Of a DNA stretch of 64,000 bases, positions 12,391-25,846 are shown piece by piece. The stretch spans positions 129,732,522 to 129,796,521 of the forward strand of contig NC_089490.1 of assembly GCF_036850765.1 (NCBI RefSeq), given 5' to 3'. Within the stretch, counting starts at the first letter, position 1. The number at the start of each line of letters is the position of its first letter. A program made the position numbers and the translations under genes. The notes under the pieces were generated by a model. The model ran no database searches and had not been told where the DNA came from. It saw only the letters and a program-made list of their open reading frames with translations. This stretch comes from Saccopteryx bilineata (taxonomy: Eukaryota; Chordata; Mammalia; Chiroptera; Emballonuridae).

Positions 12391-13856
12391 CAGCTTGGTA
12401 CTGGCATAAGAACAGGCATACGGATCAATGTAAGAGAACAGAGAACCCAGAAATAAACCCGGACAATTGATATTTGAGATAGGAGGTAAGAGCATACAAT
12501 GGAGTAAAGACAGTCTTTTTAACAAATGGTGTTGGGAAAATTGGACAGCTACCTGCAAAAAAATGAAACTAGACCACCAACTTACACCATTCACAAAAAT
12601 AAACTCAAAATGGATAAAAAACTTCAATGTAAATCAGGAAACCATAATCATCTTATAAGAAAACATAAGCAGTAAGCTCTCTGACATCTCTTACAGCAAT
12701 ATATTTGCTGATTTATCTACACGGGCAAGTGAAAAAGGACAGGATAAACAAATGGGACTATATCAAACTAAAAAGTGTTTGCACAGCTAAAGACAATATG
12801 AACAAAATAAAAAGACAAACCACACAATGGGAGAACATATTCAACAATACATCTGATAAAGGGTTAATAACCAAAATTTATAAAGAACTTGTAAAACTCA
12901 ACACCAGGAAGATAAACAATCCAATCAAAAATGGGCCAAAGAAATGAATAAACAATTCACCAAAGAGGACATAAAGATTGCCAATAGGCAGATGAAAAAA
13001 ATGCTCAACATCACTAGTCAATAGAGAAATGCAAATTAAAACCACAAATTAAAACTCACACCAGTCAGAGTGGCGCTCATTAACAAAACAACACAGGATA
13101 AGTGCTGACGAGGATGTGGAGAAAAGGGGACCCTCCTGCACTGCTGGTGGGAATGCAGACTGGTGCAGCCACTGTGGAAAACAGTATGAAGATTCCTCGA
13201 AAAATTAAAAATGGAACTGCCTTTTGACCCAGCCACCGCACTCTTAGGAATATATCCCAAGAACACCATATCAATGATTCAAAAGGAGAAATGCACCCCC
13301 ATGTTTATGGCAGCATTGTTTACAATAGCCAAGATCCGGAAAATGCCCCAAGTGCACATCAGTGGACGAGTGGATTAAAAAGCAGTGGTACATAATACAC
13401 AATGGAATAGTATGGGGCCATGAAAAGGAAGGAAATCTTACCTTTTGCAACAACATGGATGGACCTGGAAACTATTATGTTAAGCGAAATAAGCCAGGCA
13501 GAGAAAGAAAAATATCATATGACTTCACTCATTTGAGGAATCCAATGAACAATGTGAACTGAGGAACGGAATAGAGACAGAGGAGGGATGAAAGGGACCA
13601 GAGGGAAAGCGGACAGAGGGAAAGGGGATGATAGGATGGGATCAGAGAAGGGAAAGAGATTGGTGAAATTATATACACATAACACAGGGTTATAGAGAGC
13701 AGAAAAGCAAATCCTAGAGGGGAGGGGAAGGCTGTTGGGGGGAGGGGGGCAAAGTGGATGTTGAGGGGAACACGGGGGGGATGCATTCAGGGGGACACTA
13801 GAATCTATGTAAACACAATAAATTAAAATCAATTAAAAATAAAAAATAAATTAAAA

Positions 13857-14204
13857 TTTTTTTTAATTTTTTTTACAGGGACAGAGAGAGAGAGTCAGAT
13901 AGAGGGATAGGTAGGGACAGACAGACAGGAACGGAGAGAGATGAGAAGCATCAATCATCAGTTTTTTGTTGCGACACCGTAGTTGTTCATTTATTGCTTT
14001 CTCATATGTGCCATGACCGCGGGCCTTCAGCAGACTGAGTAACCCCCCGCTCGAGCCAGCGACCTTGGATCCATGCTAGTGAGCTTTTTTTCTTGCTCAA
14101 GCCAGATGAGCCCGCGCTCAAGCTGGCAACCCCGGGGTCTCGAACCTGGGTCCTTCTGCATCCCACTTCGACGCTCTATCCACTGCACCACCACCTGGTC
14201 AGGC
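13857..14204 (-). mobile_element. SINE family 2, inverted
   Basis: T-run at the left, then the CT-rich part as G/A. The tRNA-like head (read on the minus strand as GCCTGACCAGGTGGTGGTGC) ends at 14204. It is inserted at the A-rich end of the old LINE-1. Confidence 0.92.
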
Positions 14205-14536
14205 TAAATTAAATTTTATAAAAAACTAAACAGAGGTCAGTTGAAACATTCCATAAAAAAATTTAAAAACCTCACCTGTTAGTGCTCAGGTGAGAAATGA
14301 TGTTATTCCTACATCTGTGTATGTCAACTTTTGAAAATTATATACTACTCTATAATCAGAAAAGTATTTATTATTATTAGGTGACAAGAAACCATGTAAG
14401 TCAGTACTTATTAAATGAAAAAAAAAATACAGAATGTTGCAAATCTTTACAAAGAGTAAAAAAGTACTTTAAGGAAAACCAAATCTCCTTTCAACTCTAG
14501 TTCCCTACTAGAAGTAAACACATTTCATTTACAGAG

Positions 14537-14572
<36 letters not shown>

Positions 14573-15850
14573 TTAACACTCCACCCAGTCATTCAATAAG
14601 TCACAGAAAAAAATGCTAAAGTCATTCACAAGTCCTACTCACCAATTATTTCTAAAAAAACAAATTAATAACATAACACAAGTTAGGCTGAAAAAATACA
14701 GGATTCATAGAGGATTGAACATAACTGAAGTGACATTCATTTTAGTGTTTGCAAGGAATAGAAACACTTAGATGGAGAAAAGCTCCCTCCAATGGGAGAA
14801 ATTTTGAACAAAATCAGGGAGGCGTGCTTGGGGACAAGTGATCAGGCTAGTGTTTCTGGGTCTTGGCTGCTTTAGGTAACTGTAGAAACAGAAGATAAAG
14901 CCTTAGCAAGTCAAGATTGACAGGCTAAGAAGTTCAGATGTTATTTATTTGGTAGTTAATTGAAAGACCACTAAAGTATAGGAAATTTCTCTAGAAATAT
15001 TAAACTAGTCATGCTGTATATGGTGCTTTCTGAATGAAAAGAAGGCAGAAAAATTCTGTAAACATCTAGCAAGAAAATAGGCAGTATCTGAATTTTGTAG
15101 ATGGCAACCAAAACCAAAACCCAAACTCAGAGAGGTACTTCTAGGTTAAGTCCAAGGGAAAGTTGAGGGGATAAATGACCCAGATCTTGATGTAAAACAA
15201 TAAAACTAAGTTTAAAATGATAAAAAAGTAAGAAAGGTAGTATATTTAATTTATTTCATTGTGATGGTATTTCAGATAAACATGTCAGTATATTATGCAA
15301 GACTTGACCTTTATGCTGATAGCTTTCCTGATGTCAGTACTATGTTTAGAATATGTCCAAGAACTTTTGAAGAGCACAAGGAGGGAAAATTCTACATACA
15401 GTTTCACAGATATCCCTCTTGGGAATCAAAAACTCATAGGAGGCATCTCTCCATTGAAGCATTCACATCCTAAGTCCCCAAATATGAGTTGAATAAAGAC
15501 CTGGCCTGTGCTCTTAGCTCCTAAATTCCTACTCTAGAGCCTGTGCCCTCTCAGGTGCTATTCTTTACTAAAGCTCAAAAGCAAGGGTTGTTTTGGTAAC
15601 AGTATTAATTAAGGTAGAGATAAACACTATGCAAAAGAAAGGTATTATGCCAATGATAGTGGTTAGGAAGCTTTTACCATATAGAAGCACATCTGAAACC
15701 AAGCCCCAAGTAAACAACACAGCCCTCCACACCAGAGTTCTAGCAGTGGGCCCAGATCATGAACAGCGGAAAAGGACACTAGAAGGAAAATGACCTGGGA
15801 AGGCTACATGGGGAGAGAGGGACCCTAAAGTAATGTGCATCTATACAATT
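14205..15850. other. TRIM58 intron 1, unique part
   Basis: No gene was recognised. It contains a (CA)n microsatellite at about 14539-14571. The rest is AT-rich single-copy or ancient repeat sequence. Confidence 0.5.
14539..14571. repeat. (CA)n microsatellite
   Basis: About 16 perfect CA units in TRIM58 intron 1. Confidence 0.9.
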
Positions 15851-15889
15851 ACAACAAATCAAGTAATGTGTATCTGAGCTCCTTAAGAG

Positions 15890-16690
15890 TGGTACCCCGC
15901 CAGCTGAGTGAGCGCTGTTGGGTCGAGGCTCGGAGGGGGAGTTCCAGGGTCGCACGGAGGTTGGGGGGAGGTGGTAGCGCGGGGATGAGGGCGCTGGCGC
16001 ACCGGACGCTGAGTGTCAGGTGCACGCAGGGGTGGCGAGGAGGGAGGGAAGTCGGGAGAGCGCAGGGGCTGGCGTGGAGTCCTGGGGACCAGATGCTGGC
16101 ACCCAGCCACGTCTTTGGGCAGCTCACTGGACACCCCCGCTGCGCCCGCGTCTGTCTGTCGGAGGGCCCTTCCAGGCCCGGTGGGTCCGCCCGCGCGCCC
16201 GCAAGCGCAGTTCACCTGGTGGCGCTGGGCGGCCTCCTGCAGCGGCGCTGTGCGGTGGCCTCTGTGCTCAGGGCCGGAATCGCACGCCCAGCACAGCACC
16301 GCCTGGTCCTCTTCGCAGAAGCGGCTGAGCTCATGGCCGTGCCGCGCACATCGCACAGCCGCGGGCCCGGCGCTCGGCCCCAGTTGCCTCACGCCGTCCA
16401 CCAGGCTGGCCAGCTGCGGGTTGGGCCGGAAGCCCTCCCGCGTAAAGGGGCCGCGGCACTGCGGGCAGGCAAAGAGGCCGCCCTGCGCGCTGTCTGACTT
16501 GTCGCAGAACTCAGAGATGCAGCGCAGGCAGAAGCTGTGGCCGCAGTCCACGCTGATGGGATCTTGAAGGAAGTCCAGGCAGACGGGGCACCGCGCCTCC
16601 TCGCACAGACGCTGCGCGGGTGACCTTGAGGCCATGCCTGCCTTCTCCACGCGAACCGTGCTATCTCTGTCCTGTTTGCACACTGGAGAT
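15890..16690. promoter_or_regulatory. CpG-rich island over TRIM58 5' end
   Basis: Dense CpG and high GC compared with flanks, covering TRIM58 exon 1 and the start of intron 1. The coding start is at 16635 on the minus strand, so the promoter probably lies just to the right, about 16640-16800. No TATA box is evident. Confidence 0.65.
16216..16635 (-). CDS. TRIM58: TRIM58 exon 1 (RING and B-box)
   Basis: TRIM58 is an E3 ubiquitin ligase of late erythroid cells, reported to target dynein during enucleation. This exon encodes 140 residues from ATG at 16635-16633 (MASRSPAQRLCEEARCPVCL). A C3HC4 RING follows: C16, C19, C31, H33, C36, C39, C57, C60. The B-box 2 ligands are C96, H99, C107, D110, C115, C118, H124 and H127. 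The exon ends CGCCACCAG with donor GTGAAC at 16215 and below, the boundary at which exon 2 (5670) continues in frame. The open frame does extend 5' of the ATG and 3' past the donor, but neither part is TRIM-like. The start was chosen by alignment with known TRIM58 and the good GGCATGG context. No lesion is visible. Confidence 0.95.
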
Positions 16691-16699
16691 GAGAAGGCA

Positions 16700-19600
16700 C
16701 GGCACAGGTTTTATCTGCAGGCCTGTGTTTAGGAGGTCAGAGGAACCACTCCCTGTGAAATGTGACAATGCACAGGCCCTGGGACATCAGGGTAATTTAA
16801 CATTCCAGACCTCCCAGTAACTGGACATTTCTAACTGGAGCCCTTCACTGTATACCTTATTCTGCTTCTGTTTTCAGCACCAGTAAATCTGGAGAAGGGC
16901 TAAACTCCTTCCTTCCACTAGGTTCTAGACTACTACCGCATGGCCTCCTCCTCCTTACACGCATAATGATTTTTTAACATCTCTTTTCCAAACCTCAATG
17001 TGTCTACCTCTTGTTAATTAGCTCATGATAAAAAAAATGAGTAGATAAACTGAAGGGGAGATAGATAACTGAATAGATGTATGTGTAATGATGATAGATC
17101 TATAATCCAGCAACATCCAGAACGTTTGAATAAATATCTGGCTTGGTTCAGAGAGGGTTCTGTAAGGACAGCATGAGTGTTATGATTGTTGCAAAGCAAA
17201 TCTTGGAGGTAACAACACTGTAGGCCAAGACATTCCTTAGAAGTACAATCAAGCAGAGGCTGTCAGAACTGCTGCTCCTGTGACACGGGGAAACTGAGTA
17301 AGACAGGAAAGGAGAAAGGTGATTTGACAGAAAGCATGTGTTCCTGACTCAGGATGAGTATGGTGAGATCATTAGGTCGGATGGGACCCTCGGGGGACCC
17401 TGAGCTAACACCTGAAGGGTGAGTGCAAACCACGGGTGGGGAGGGGGCTGTGACAAGCAGCACAGGAAGAGGGCAGAGTTTAGATGAGCTGTGGTATGTG
17501 GTATTACTCCAGCCCCAGGCAGGCTGGTATGTGGCAGCAGATAAGCTCCCAGGGAGAGGCTAAGGCTAGATGACTCAGGCCCTTGTGGCACCTCTGCCAC
17601 GACACTTGTGGGTCCTTATTCTAAGGACCAGGGCTTGGCCTGGAGCTTTAGCACAAGGCCAACTCTAAAATGTTCAAACTATCTGCTGAAAGGTTAGGTG
17701 GATAATGAAATGGATAGATTCTTTGAGAACAGACATAGACAGGTGTGAGCAAAATCTGAGGTTAGAAAAGAAAGCAAAAGCACAGAAGGCTCATGACAGA
17801 AGAGTGAACCCTGACCCTGCGCTGAAGACTTGACAGAGGAGGGGCATAGAGAAGCTGTGTCAACTTTCTGTGCCCACTTTAACATGTGACAACTGTGCTA
17901 GTGCCACTAAAGATCGAATAAGCTAAAAGATATTACACACTTGACATAGGTCCTGTAATATAGTGAGTGTATATAATTAAAGAAAAAGAGAAGATAGCAA
18001 AATACTGGAAGAAGAGTGAGATAGAATGTACACTACATGAGGACAAGGGGATGTGTTTTCCTGTTTGGTTCAATGCTGTACCCTCAAGTTCCTTGGAGAG
18101 CGGCTGGCACATATGGATACCCAATAAATACTAGGTGAATAAATAATGAATGAACAGAATCAGTACTGTTTATCCTAGAAGCTAATGGAGGAGAGAATTT
18201 CAAAGTTGACCATATGATATCAAATGTGATATCCATATGTTTCTGCATTTTACATATATGGCCATGCTTTTTACTGCTGTGACTCTGGAAAATACTAGAA
18301 CCTGTTTCTATTTTATTTGGAGACATAACAAAGCAACATAGCGCAGCTCATGTGAGTGCAGACTGCGTAGTGTCCACGGGGTAAGAGGAGGTGATTGGAG
18401 TCTGCTGAAGAGGTCACAGTGATTTTCAGGAGGGTGCAGTGGAGGGGATGAACCAACACCAGATAGCATGTCTTCCCTGACTTGTTCTGGAACACTAGGG
18501 TCTGTTCTGTCTTCAACATTGGTAGACAAGCCCACGCACGCATGCTAGCAGTGGACTGGGTTATAACTCAATGTCCTTTATTTACAAACGCTATTTGAAA
18601 GGTCTCTGGGACACTTTTCTTGTTTAGTAGAGTTGGTCTAATTTATACATGCATTTTCTCATGATCATTCTTCTGGAATGAATAAAACTTCCCTGCATTT
18701 GTGCTGGTACAGCCGTGGTATACTCCCTTTCTCTCCTCACCTTGACTCCATTATCTGACTTACTTGTGGCTTTCATAGTTCCAGACCTTTTAGCTACCCC
18801 CACGATGCCATGCCATTCTCTTCTCCATTGGTGTTCTGCCTTCTCTGACAATATGGGGTCCTTCATCCTCTGACCTGACTCCCCACTCTTCCTTGCTAAT
18901 GCCTTTGTCACCGTGGCTTTGGGCTCCTAAAACTATCTCCCCAGGGTATCCATGCTTTATTCCCTAGCCTCAGTCCTTTCCACCAGGCCCTAGGTTCAGG
19001 AACTCACATTCTCCTGCCTCAAGCTCAGCCCACTCCACAATAGAAAACAAACAAACAAACATGCAAACCTCCCCCCCAGCACAAACAGCCAGCACAAACC
19101 TCAAAAACTTCTCAAAAGCAACAGCCAATGATGCAGATTTCCTTCCTGCTGGTGATCTTTACAAGGATTTGTGCTGCTTGTCATTTCATCAGTTGCACCC
19201 TGGATTTTTACTATTTCTTTTTTCTAGAGACGATGTTGATGATTTATTGAGCTAAGTTTGTCTCACATCTGTTCACACAGCTTCAGCTTTCCCTAGCTGG
19301 GTGAGGGGCACCTGCATCCAGGCATCTCTGTTCTTCCATGGAAGGAATTCAGAGAGGACACATGAAGCAGAGAAGCCTCCTCCTGACTGAGGCAGAGCCC
19401 AGGTTTCTGAGACACTGACGAGGGTAGGAGGAGAAGAGCTAGCCCCTGGCCTGTTTCCCATTCACAGGAGCTTTAATCAGCACATGTGCACTTTAACAAA
19501 GATTTATGTAGTAATGCTATAGGTGAAGAGTATTTGACGTTAAAATTTTCTCTTAAGTAATTTAACGAATTCATAGACAAAAATTTATCCTATTCATACT

Positions 19601-19700
19601 TTTATTCCAAAGTCACTTCACTCTGGGCCTGCACAGGGTAAAGGGCCAGCATAGGTTCTGGAATGAATCAACACGCACTGCTCCTTGTAATGAATGACTT
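16700..19700. other. Intergenic, TRIM58 to BTNL10 (first part)
   Basis: No exon, RNA gene or young repeat was recognised. Open frames here are short and lack domain signatures. Confidence 0.5.
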
Positions 19701-19702
19701 TA

Positions 19703-20114
19703 TTTATTTTTTTTATTTTTATTTTTTTTTGCATTTTTCTGAAGCTGGAAACAGGGAGAGACAGTCAGACAGACTCCCGCATGCGCCCGACCGGGATCCA
19801 CCCGGCACGCCCACCATGGGGCGATGCTCTGCCCACCAGGGGGCGATGCTCTGCCCATCCTGGGCGTCGCCATGTTGCGACCAGAGCCACTCTAGCGCCT
19901 GGGGCAGAGGCCACAGAGCCATCCCCAGCGCCCGGGCCATCTTTGCTCCAATGGAGCCTTGGCTGCGGGAGGGGAAGAGAGAGACAGAGAGGAAGGCGCG
20001 GCGGAGGGGTGGAGAAGCAAATGGGCGCTTCTCCTGTGTGCCCTGGCCGGGAATCGAACCCAGGTCCTCCGCACGCTAGGCCGACGCTCTACCGCTGAGC
20101 CAACCGGCCAGGGC
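19703..20114 (-). mobile_element. SINE family 1, inverted
   Basis: T-rich tail at 19703-19730 and tRNA-like head ending GGCCAGGGC at 20114. Full length and little diverged from the 2761 copy. Confidence 0.95.
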
Positions 20115-20197
20115 TTTATATGTATTTTTTAGAATTCCTTTATGTCTAAGGGCAAACTTAGACAAGGTCATTGTTTATAATTTAAAACCACTCTCTA

Positions 20198-20558
20198 GCC
20201 TGACCAGGCGATGGCAGTGGATGGAGTGTCAGCCTGGGACACAGAGGACTCAGGTTTGAAACCCCAAGGTCGCCAGCTTGAGTGCAGGTTCACCAGCTTG
20301 AGCTCAGGGTCACTGGCTTGAGTATGGAATCATACACATGACCCCATGGGCACTAGCTTGAGCCCAAAGGTCACTAGCTTGTGCCCAAGGTCACTGGCTT
20401 GAGCAAGAGGTCACTGCTTGGCTGTAGCCCCCTGGTCAAGGCACATACAAAGATAGTTGATGAAAAACTAAGCTGCAATGAAAAATTGATACTTCTCATC
20501 TCTCTCCCTTCCTGTCTATCCCTCTCTCTGTCTCTCTCGCAAAACAAACAAATAAAAA
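20198..20558 (+). mobile_element. SINE family 2, long variant
   Basis: Starts GCCTGACCAGGCGATGGCAG. The body contains many repeats of 'AGCTTGAGC...AGGTCACTGGCTTGAG', more than in the 4303 copy. Direct repeats ACCACTCTCTA flank it. Confidence 0.92.
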
Positions 20559-20559
20559 T

Positions 20560-22040
20560 AACCACTCTCTACAATCAAGTATTTGAATAAAGCTAGTGAA
20601 GTAATTGAGACAAGTAGCCACAGAAGATAAATCACCCATCTAGAGCTCAACAATACTCCTTTCATGACAGCTGCATCTTGAAATTAGCAGATAATTTGTT
20701 ATTATCTTCACAAACCTCCTGGCACATAACTAGGAAGAAATTAGTGAAACACAGTGAGGGTGTGGAAACTTCAGAACAATTAGCCCTGTACATGGTGGAA
20801 CAGAACATGTCCCCAAAGGTTTTTACTTTCTTTCTTTCAGATGCATTATGTGATTGGAGAGTAAGGCATTTGGACAAGAATGTGTTGAATACATATTAGC
20901 TGCCAGCCCCTCCATGCCTAGGACCCTGTATCATCTTTATCAAAAGCCCATTTTGCTCCCCAGGGTCCCATGGGTGTATCAGAGCACTAGTGTTTGAATG
21001 CAGGTGTGTGTCCACCTCAAATCCACTTTCTTCACCAGAGTGCAGTTTTCAGGGTGATTCTGGGATTGCAGGTGCTCTGTCAGTGGAACCAGGCTCTAAG
21101 GGACACTAAAGGATACAAGTAACTGTTTATATGAGTGATACTAGGTTTCAATAGCTTGGCATTTGAGCCCAATACCTGGTGTGTGGCTCCAAAAACCATC
21201 TGTTGAAGGAGGAATCCCATGCTTGTACAGGTCTGCACCCCAGGAGCATCACTGAACACAGATTTTGAACTAGAGTTAAAATATTCCTAAATTTGCTCAC
21301 ACCCCAAAACTCCTCATGTCCAATACATGGGTGAGGTTTATGGTGGCATAGAGCAATTTAATTCCTCTTGTAAAACTATTTAACTCTTCTTGAAATGTAT
21401 CCATGTTTATCTTCTGAAATCAGATGAAATACCTCCATTTCTTTTTTATTCCTCTTCTCTTGGTATAATTCTAAGAGCTCAAAACATTCTCCCATGAGCA
21501 CATGCCACATTATCTAGGAGTCGCTGAAGCACAGCCCTCACAAGTGAAAGTGCTCCTGGACAGCTGCAGATAAAGCTGTCCCTCCTTAGGCTCACTGTGT
21601 GAGACTTCTGTCATCTTAAAAGCACCCCCTTCTCCCTCATTATTTTGTAAATAAGTGTATTTGTTAAGGCAGGGTTGTACCACTCTCTGCGCCTAGAGAA
21701 GCAGGCAAGAATTATGTATACAAAGAGGCTTCCATATCCAGACTTTTTGAGTGGAAGTCATAGTACCACAGTGACCTTGACCTGGGTAAACTTGAGTGAA
21801 TCACTTACTTTTTAGGCCTCAGCTTTCATATTTGTAGATTCGTGTAGAGCTATTGTGAAGGTGAGCTAAAGTAATACAAGACACAAAGCACTGTGACTCC
21901 AACTAAATATATGCTCAGGAATCATCAGCTGTATTATTGCAATAAAATTATCATAATTTTGCATTTACAATGAAGTTAGGTTGTTATTATAATAAAATAT
22001 CATTTCTCTTACATTGAAATGACTTAGCAACAGTTGGTTA
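20560..22040. other. Intergenic, nothing recognised
   Basis: Unique-looking sequence; no coding or RNA feature supported. Confidence 0.5.
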
Positions 22041-22045
22041 GTTTT

Positions 22046-22397
22046 GTGTGTGTGTGTTTGTTTTTTGACAGAGACAGAATCAGAGAGAGGGACAGATAGG
22101 GACAGACAGACAGGAAGGGAGAGAGATGAGAAGCATCAATTCTTTGTTGTAGCACCTTAGTTGTTCAATGATTGTGTTCTCATATGGGCCTTGATGAGGG
22201 GGGCCTACAGCAGAGAGAGTGAACCTTTGTTCAAGCCAGCAACCATGGGGTTATGTCTATAATCCCATGCTCAAGCCAGTGACCCTGTGCTCAAGCTGGA
22301 TGAGCCAGCACTCAAAACAGTGACCTCAGGGTCTCGAACCTGGATCCTCCATGTCCCAGTCTGACACTCTATCCAATGCGCCACCTCCTGGTCAGGC
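22046..22397 (-). mobile_element. SINE family 2, inverted, with GT-rich tail
   Basis: Reads from a GT/T-rich tail to a head ending CTGGTCAGGC. Flanked by the long direct repeat ACAGTTGGTTAGTTTT (about 22029 and 22398). Confidence 0.93.
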
Positions 22398-24300
22398 ACA
22401 GTTGGTTAGTTTTTAAATTATATATTATTTTTCAAATAACTCATATATTGTGATTATAAAGAAAAGTTAAAAATGGCTATCCTGAAAAATATAAAAGAGG
22501 AATTTAAAAATATCATTTCTAGATGAAAATTTGAATATTTAAAAATATCTGTAAATTTGTTTTGGTGTGATACACATAAGTGGATGTTTATGTTTAATGT
22601 GAAACTACAATTCTTCATATATAATAAGCTTTAGTAAAATTACACTTGTCATGTTTTAAATGAGAAATCAATAACAGGATTCTTGCTTCAATATGAAATA
22701 AAACACACAGCAAACCCATAATTGAACATTGCTTAGGTTATGTTATATTTTGTACTTATCAGAAGCTGTGGTGCTCATGGTAAACAAAAGGCTATTGGGA
22801 AAAAATGTCCAAAATTATAATATACATTTGTAGTTTCCTAATCATTTATGTCATTAGCACCATTTGAAACTTGCAGAAATATACTCTGGCTTATAACTTT
22901 TGTATTTCATGTTATGTTTTTAATTATCATAACCATTTTACTCTAAGGGGGGATATTTATTTAACTTTCTTCTAATGTGTTCTTACCACATAGAAGAGAC
23001 ACCTACATGTTCAGTATTAGAGGGAAGGGTTCTGGCACTCCTTACCTAACATGGCTTGCTCTGTAGGGAGCTGGCTGACTTGTGGAGCTGACACTTCCTG
23101 GTCATGGCTTTGTCTGGCTCATGACGCCTGTGCTCCCTGGCTGGCTCTCCTATGTGCAGGCAGTGATGGCCTTTGTAGTCCTAGCACCCTGCCATGCCAT
23201 GTCCATAGCTGTGGCTAATGTGGACACAGGTTCTATATTTCTGAGGCTGTCAGAAAATGGACACACAATCTGCTTTGGATTCTTTCTGCAAACATGCAGG
23301 AGTTACATGATCTAGATTTTAAACTGGATGTGAAGAGATCACCTCAAACAATGGACTAGATGCAGTCCATAAATGGTGTTCAACTTTTTAAAAAATATAT
23401 TAATAGGACAAGAAACCTTTCTTCCCCTGAGGAGGGATGCAGGAGAGAATTTGGGGTTCATTTTGGCAGCATCTACCTCCATGTGAGCACTGAATCTAGG
23501 CTGAGGACATAAACGTTAAGTCCATCACAGTCTGCTGACTTAGGATAAACAGTCCAACTCCAAAAAGAATGCAGTCCTTCCTTGTAGCTAAAACCCTTCT
23601 GGAAAATCCCAGATTTTTGAGTCCACAAGAGGGAAAAATACATGGGGACATGGTTCAACCAAGTATTTTACTTGGCAAAATTGAGGTGTTCTGAGCTCAG
23701 CCCAAACCAGGCTCTTGGTGAGGACAAATGGGCAAGGCCACGGGGATGGAGGAGGTAGTTACCTCAAGTTCAAACACAGGAGTCTGCAGGGAAATGACAG
23801 AATTTGGTCAATTTCAACTGGATTGTGAAATACTTCCCAGAAGGATCCATGCCCAGCTTGACCAGGACTGGAGATCTTCTGATAATGGACAAACTGTATC
23901 TGAAGCACCCAGCTGGTGCCCTTGGCCTGGATCTTAGTTCCTGAGGCTCAGGTCTCTTCCTTGAAGCTCCTGGCACCATTCCTAGCAACTGTCTCCCATG
24001 GGCCACCTCACTTGATCTCCATCTCTCCCCTTATCTCATATTACCAGTCATGCTCCTCGGTATGCTCAGTTCTGTTGCTCACACCCCTTAGAAAACACTT
24101 TTCTTTCTGTTGCAAGTGCAAAAACAGGCATACTTGCTTATTTTTGCAAAAAAAAAAGTAATAGGATTTAACAGACACTGGGAAACCCACCTGTTTACAT
24201 TGGATTTCTCGGCTTCCTTTACATATCATCACCTGTACACAGTTTACTGGTTTTACGCCTCACCTGAAACTTGTGGAGAACTAAGTGGACTCCCTCAACG
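22398..24300. other. Intergenic left of BTNL10 pseudogene
   Basis: AT-rich to 23000, then unique sequence. Nothing supported as coding. An upstream promoter for the former BTNL10 gene would lie near the right end. Confidence 0.45.
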
Positions 24301-24355
24301 CCACTAGAATTCCCCTGGGAAACCTGCAGTTGGACTCTGTTGGGAATTTTTTTAT

Positions 24356-24449
24356 TTGGCGGCATTCTCTGTATCTTTTTGCTTTCTCCACTTTCTCCAC
24401 TTTCTCTGCATCCTCAAGTGCCAGGAGAGCCAGGGGCCTTTCCTAGAAG
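24356..24449 (+). pseudogene. BTNL10: BTNL10 signal-peptide exon, start codon lost
   Basis: The frame reads LAAFSVSFCFLHFLHFLCIL then KCQESQGPFLE, a hydrophobic leader, and ends in phase 1 at a strong donor AAG|GTAAGC (24450). The expected start position is TTG (24356). No ATG exists in this frame back to the stop at 24305-24307. Phase 1 matches the IgV acceptor at 25847. Confidence 0.7.
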
Positions 24450-25122
24450 GTAAGCTCCAAGTAGGAAGAGAACATTTGCTAACAGAACTGTTCATTCATC
24501 CATTCATTCACATAAACACAAATGCTGTGAGGCTGTGCAAACAGAATCATCCAGGCCAGCAGATGTGTTTCAGAACACTGGCTCCCCACACTGAGTTCAC
24601 AATAATAATTAATATGGAGCATCTTGGCCTCAGGTTTGTATCCTCTCCTTCAGCTGTGAAAGTCCTCTTGCGGAGAAAAGGAATAGAGAAATTTAGGGGG
24701 TTCATAGATGGAATTCTGATCTTGGATTCTCATAATCAGAGTTTGTCTCTTCTCTCCCAGTGTCCTTGTGTTTTAAGACAGAACATGATTAAAGATCAAG
24801 CAATAATCTTACGGGAGTAGGTGAGGAAGTAAAAACCCTTCACACTGGAGGATGTTTCCATGGAATGCTGCTCATGGATGATGGACACAGGAGTAGATGG
24901 CAGTTTTTGTTTCCCTGTCTTTAGGGATTACCAATTTATTAGGAAGTGGAAGTGACTGAGATGGTTTAAAATTGCCTTTTCCCTCCAAGTAATTTTTATT
25001 CACTCTTGTTAGCCTTCTGGTCATGCCTTGTTTCCCACTAAAACAGGAAAAACAGAGACAGAAAGATAGAGACAGAGACAGACTGAAATAGAGTGATAGA
25101 CACAGATAAGAAAGACAGAAAA

Positions 25123-25453
25123 GCCTGACCAGGTGGTGGTGCAGTGGGTAGAGTGTCGGACTGGGATGCAGAGGACCCAGGTTCGAGACCCCGAGGTCAC
25201 CAGCTTGAGCACGGGTTCATCTGGTTTGAGCAAAGCTCACCAGCTTGGACCCAAGGTTGCTGGCTCAAGCAAGGGGTTACTGGGTCTACTGAAGGCCCTC
25301 GGTCAAGGCACATATGAGAAAGCAATCAATGGACAACTAGGGTGTCGCAACGCAAAACTGATGATTGATGCTTCTCATCTCTCTCCATTCCTGTCTGTCC
25401 CTATCTATCCCTCTCCCTGACTGACTCTGTCTCTGTAAAAAAAAAAAAAAAAA
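25123..25453 (+). mobile_element. SINE family 2
   Basis: Full copy in intron 1 of the BTNL10 pseudogene, flanked by AAAGACAGAAAA direct repeats. Confidence 0.93.
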
Positions 25454-25846
25454 GACAGAAAAACAAAGACAGAGACAGGTAAATTAATTTGGTCCCTGCC
25501 TTGTATCCAATATCAGGGGCATCAGTTTCTCTGTCTCCAGCAGGGATTAAAAAGACTTGTGGTCAAGACGCCTTTCTACCCAGGCTCTCCATCACCCTCA
25601 CCCTTTTGCAATTCCTGTTCAGTCTTAACCTTAGAAATGGTAAGAGCCCTCTTTCCCTACCTTATGCGGATGGCCCAGTACAAAGAGCTGAAGGCGGCTG
25701 GGGGGGAGGGGGGGAGCTGAGCTACCATCTTTCCATGTCAACTCAGGATCCAGGGAGACCTTCCAAGAGGACCATGGCCATGGGTGAGAAAGCCCCTGGT
25801 CTCCTTGCACCTGGCCTAACCAGTTCTTTTGGATTTACTCTGTAAG

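Larger units (their letters stand above)
6460..13850 (+). mobile_element. Old full-length LINE-1
   Basis: A complete but inactive LINE-1 in TRIM58 intron 1, opposite in orientation to the gene. Order: 5' UTR (about 6460-8000) with a degenerate tandem array, an eroded ORF1 (about 8040-8950), then ORF2 (about 9008-13560). The endonuclease domain starts at 9008 (ITLNVNGLNTLIKRH). The RT block ([20 protein letters not shown], then FADD at 11431) is at 11290-11470. The 3' UTR reaches about 13850 with an A-rich end. Many stops and frameshifts break both ORFs. Two family 1 SINEs (10072-10468 and 12001-12390) landed inside ORF2. Without them the element is about 6.6 kb. Confidence 0.92.

Noticed and set aside
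15883..16215. Continuation of the TRIM58 open frame past the exon 1 donor
   Set aside because: After the donor the reading is proline/serine-rich and unlike TRIM proteins; exon 2 supplies the expected continuation.
23082..23315. 77-codon plus-strand frame with hydrophobic stretches left of BTNL10
   Set aside because: No signal or splice context fitting BTNL10, and no known relative.
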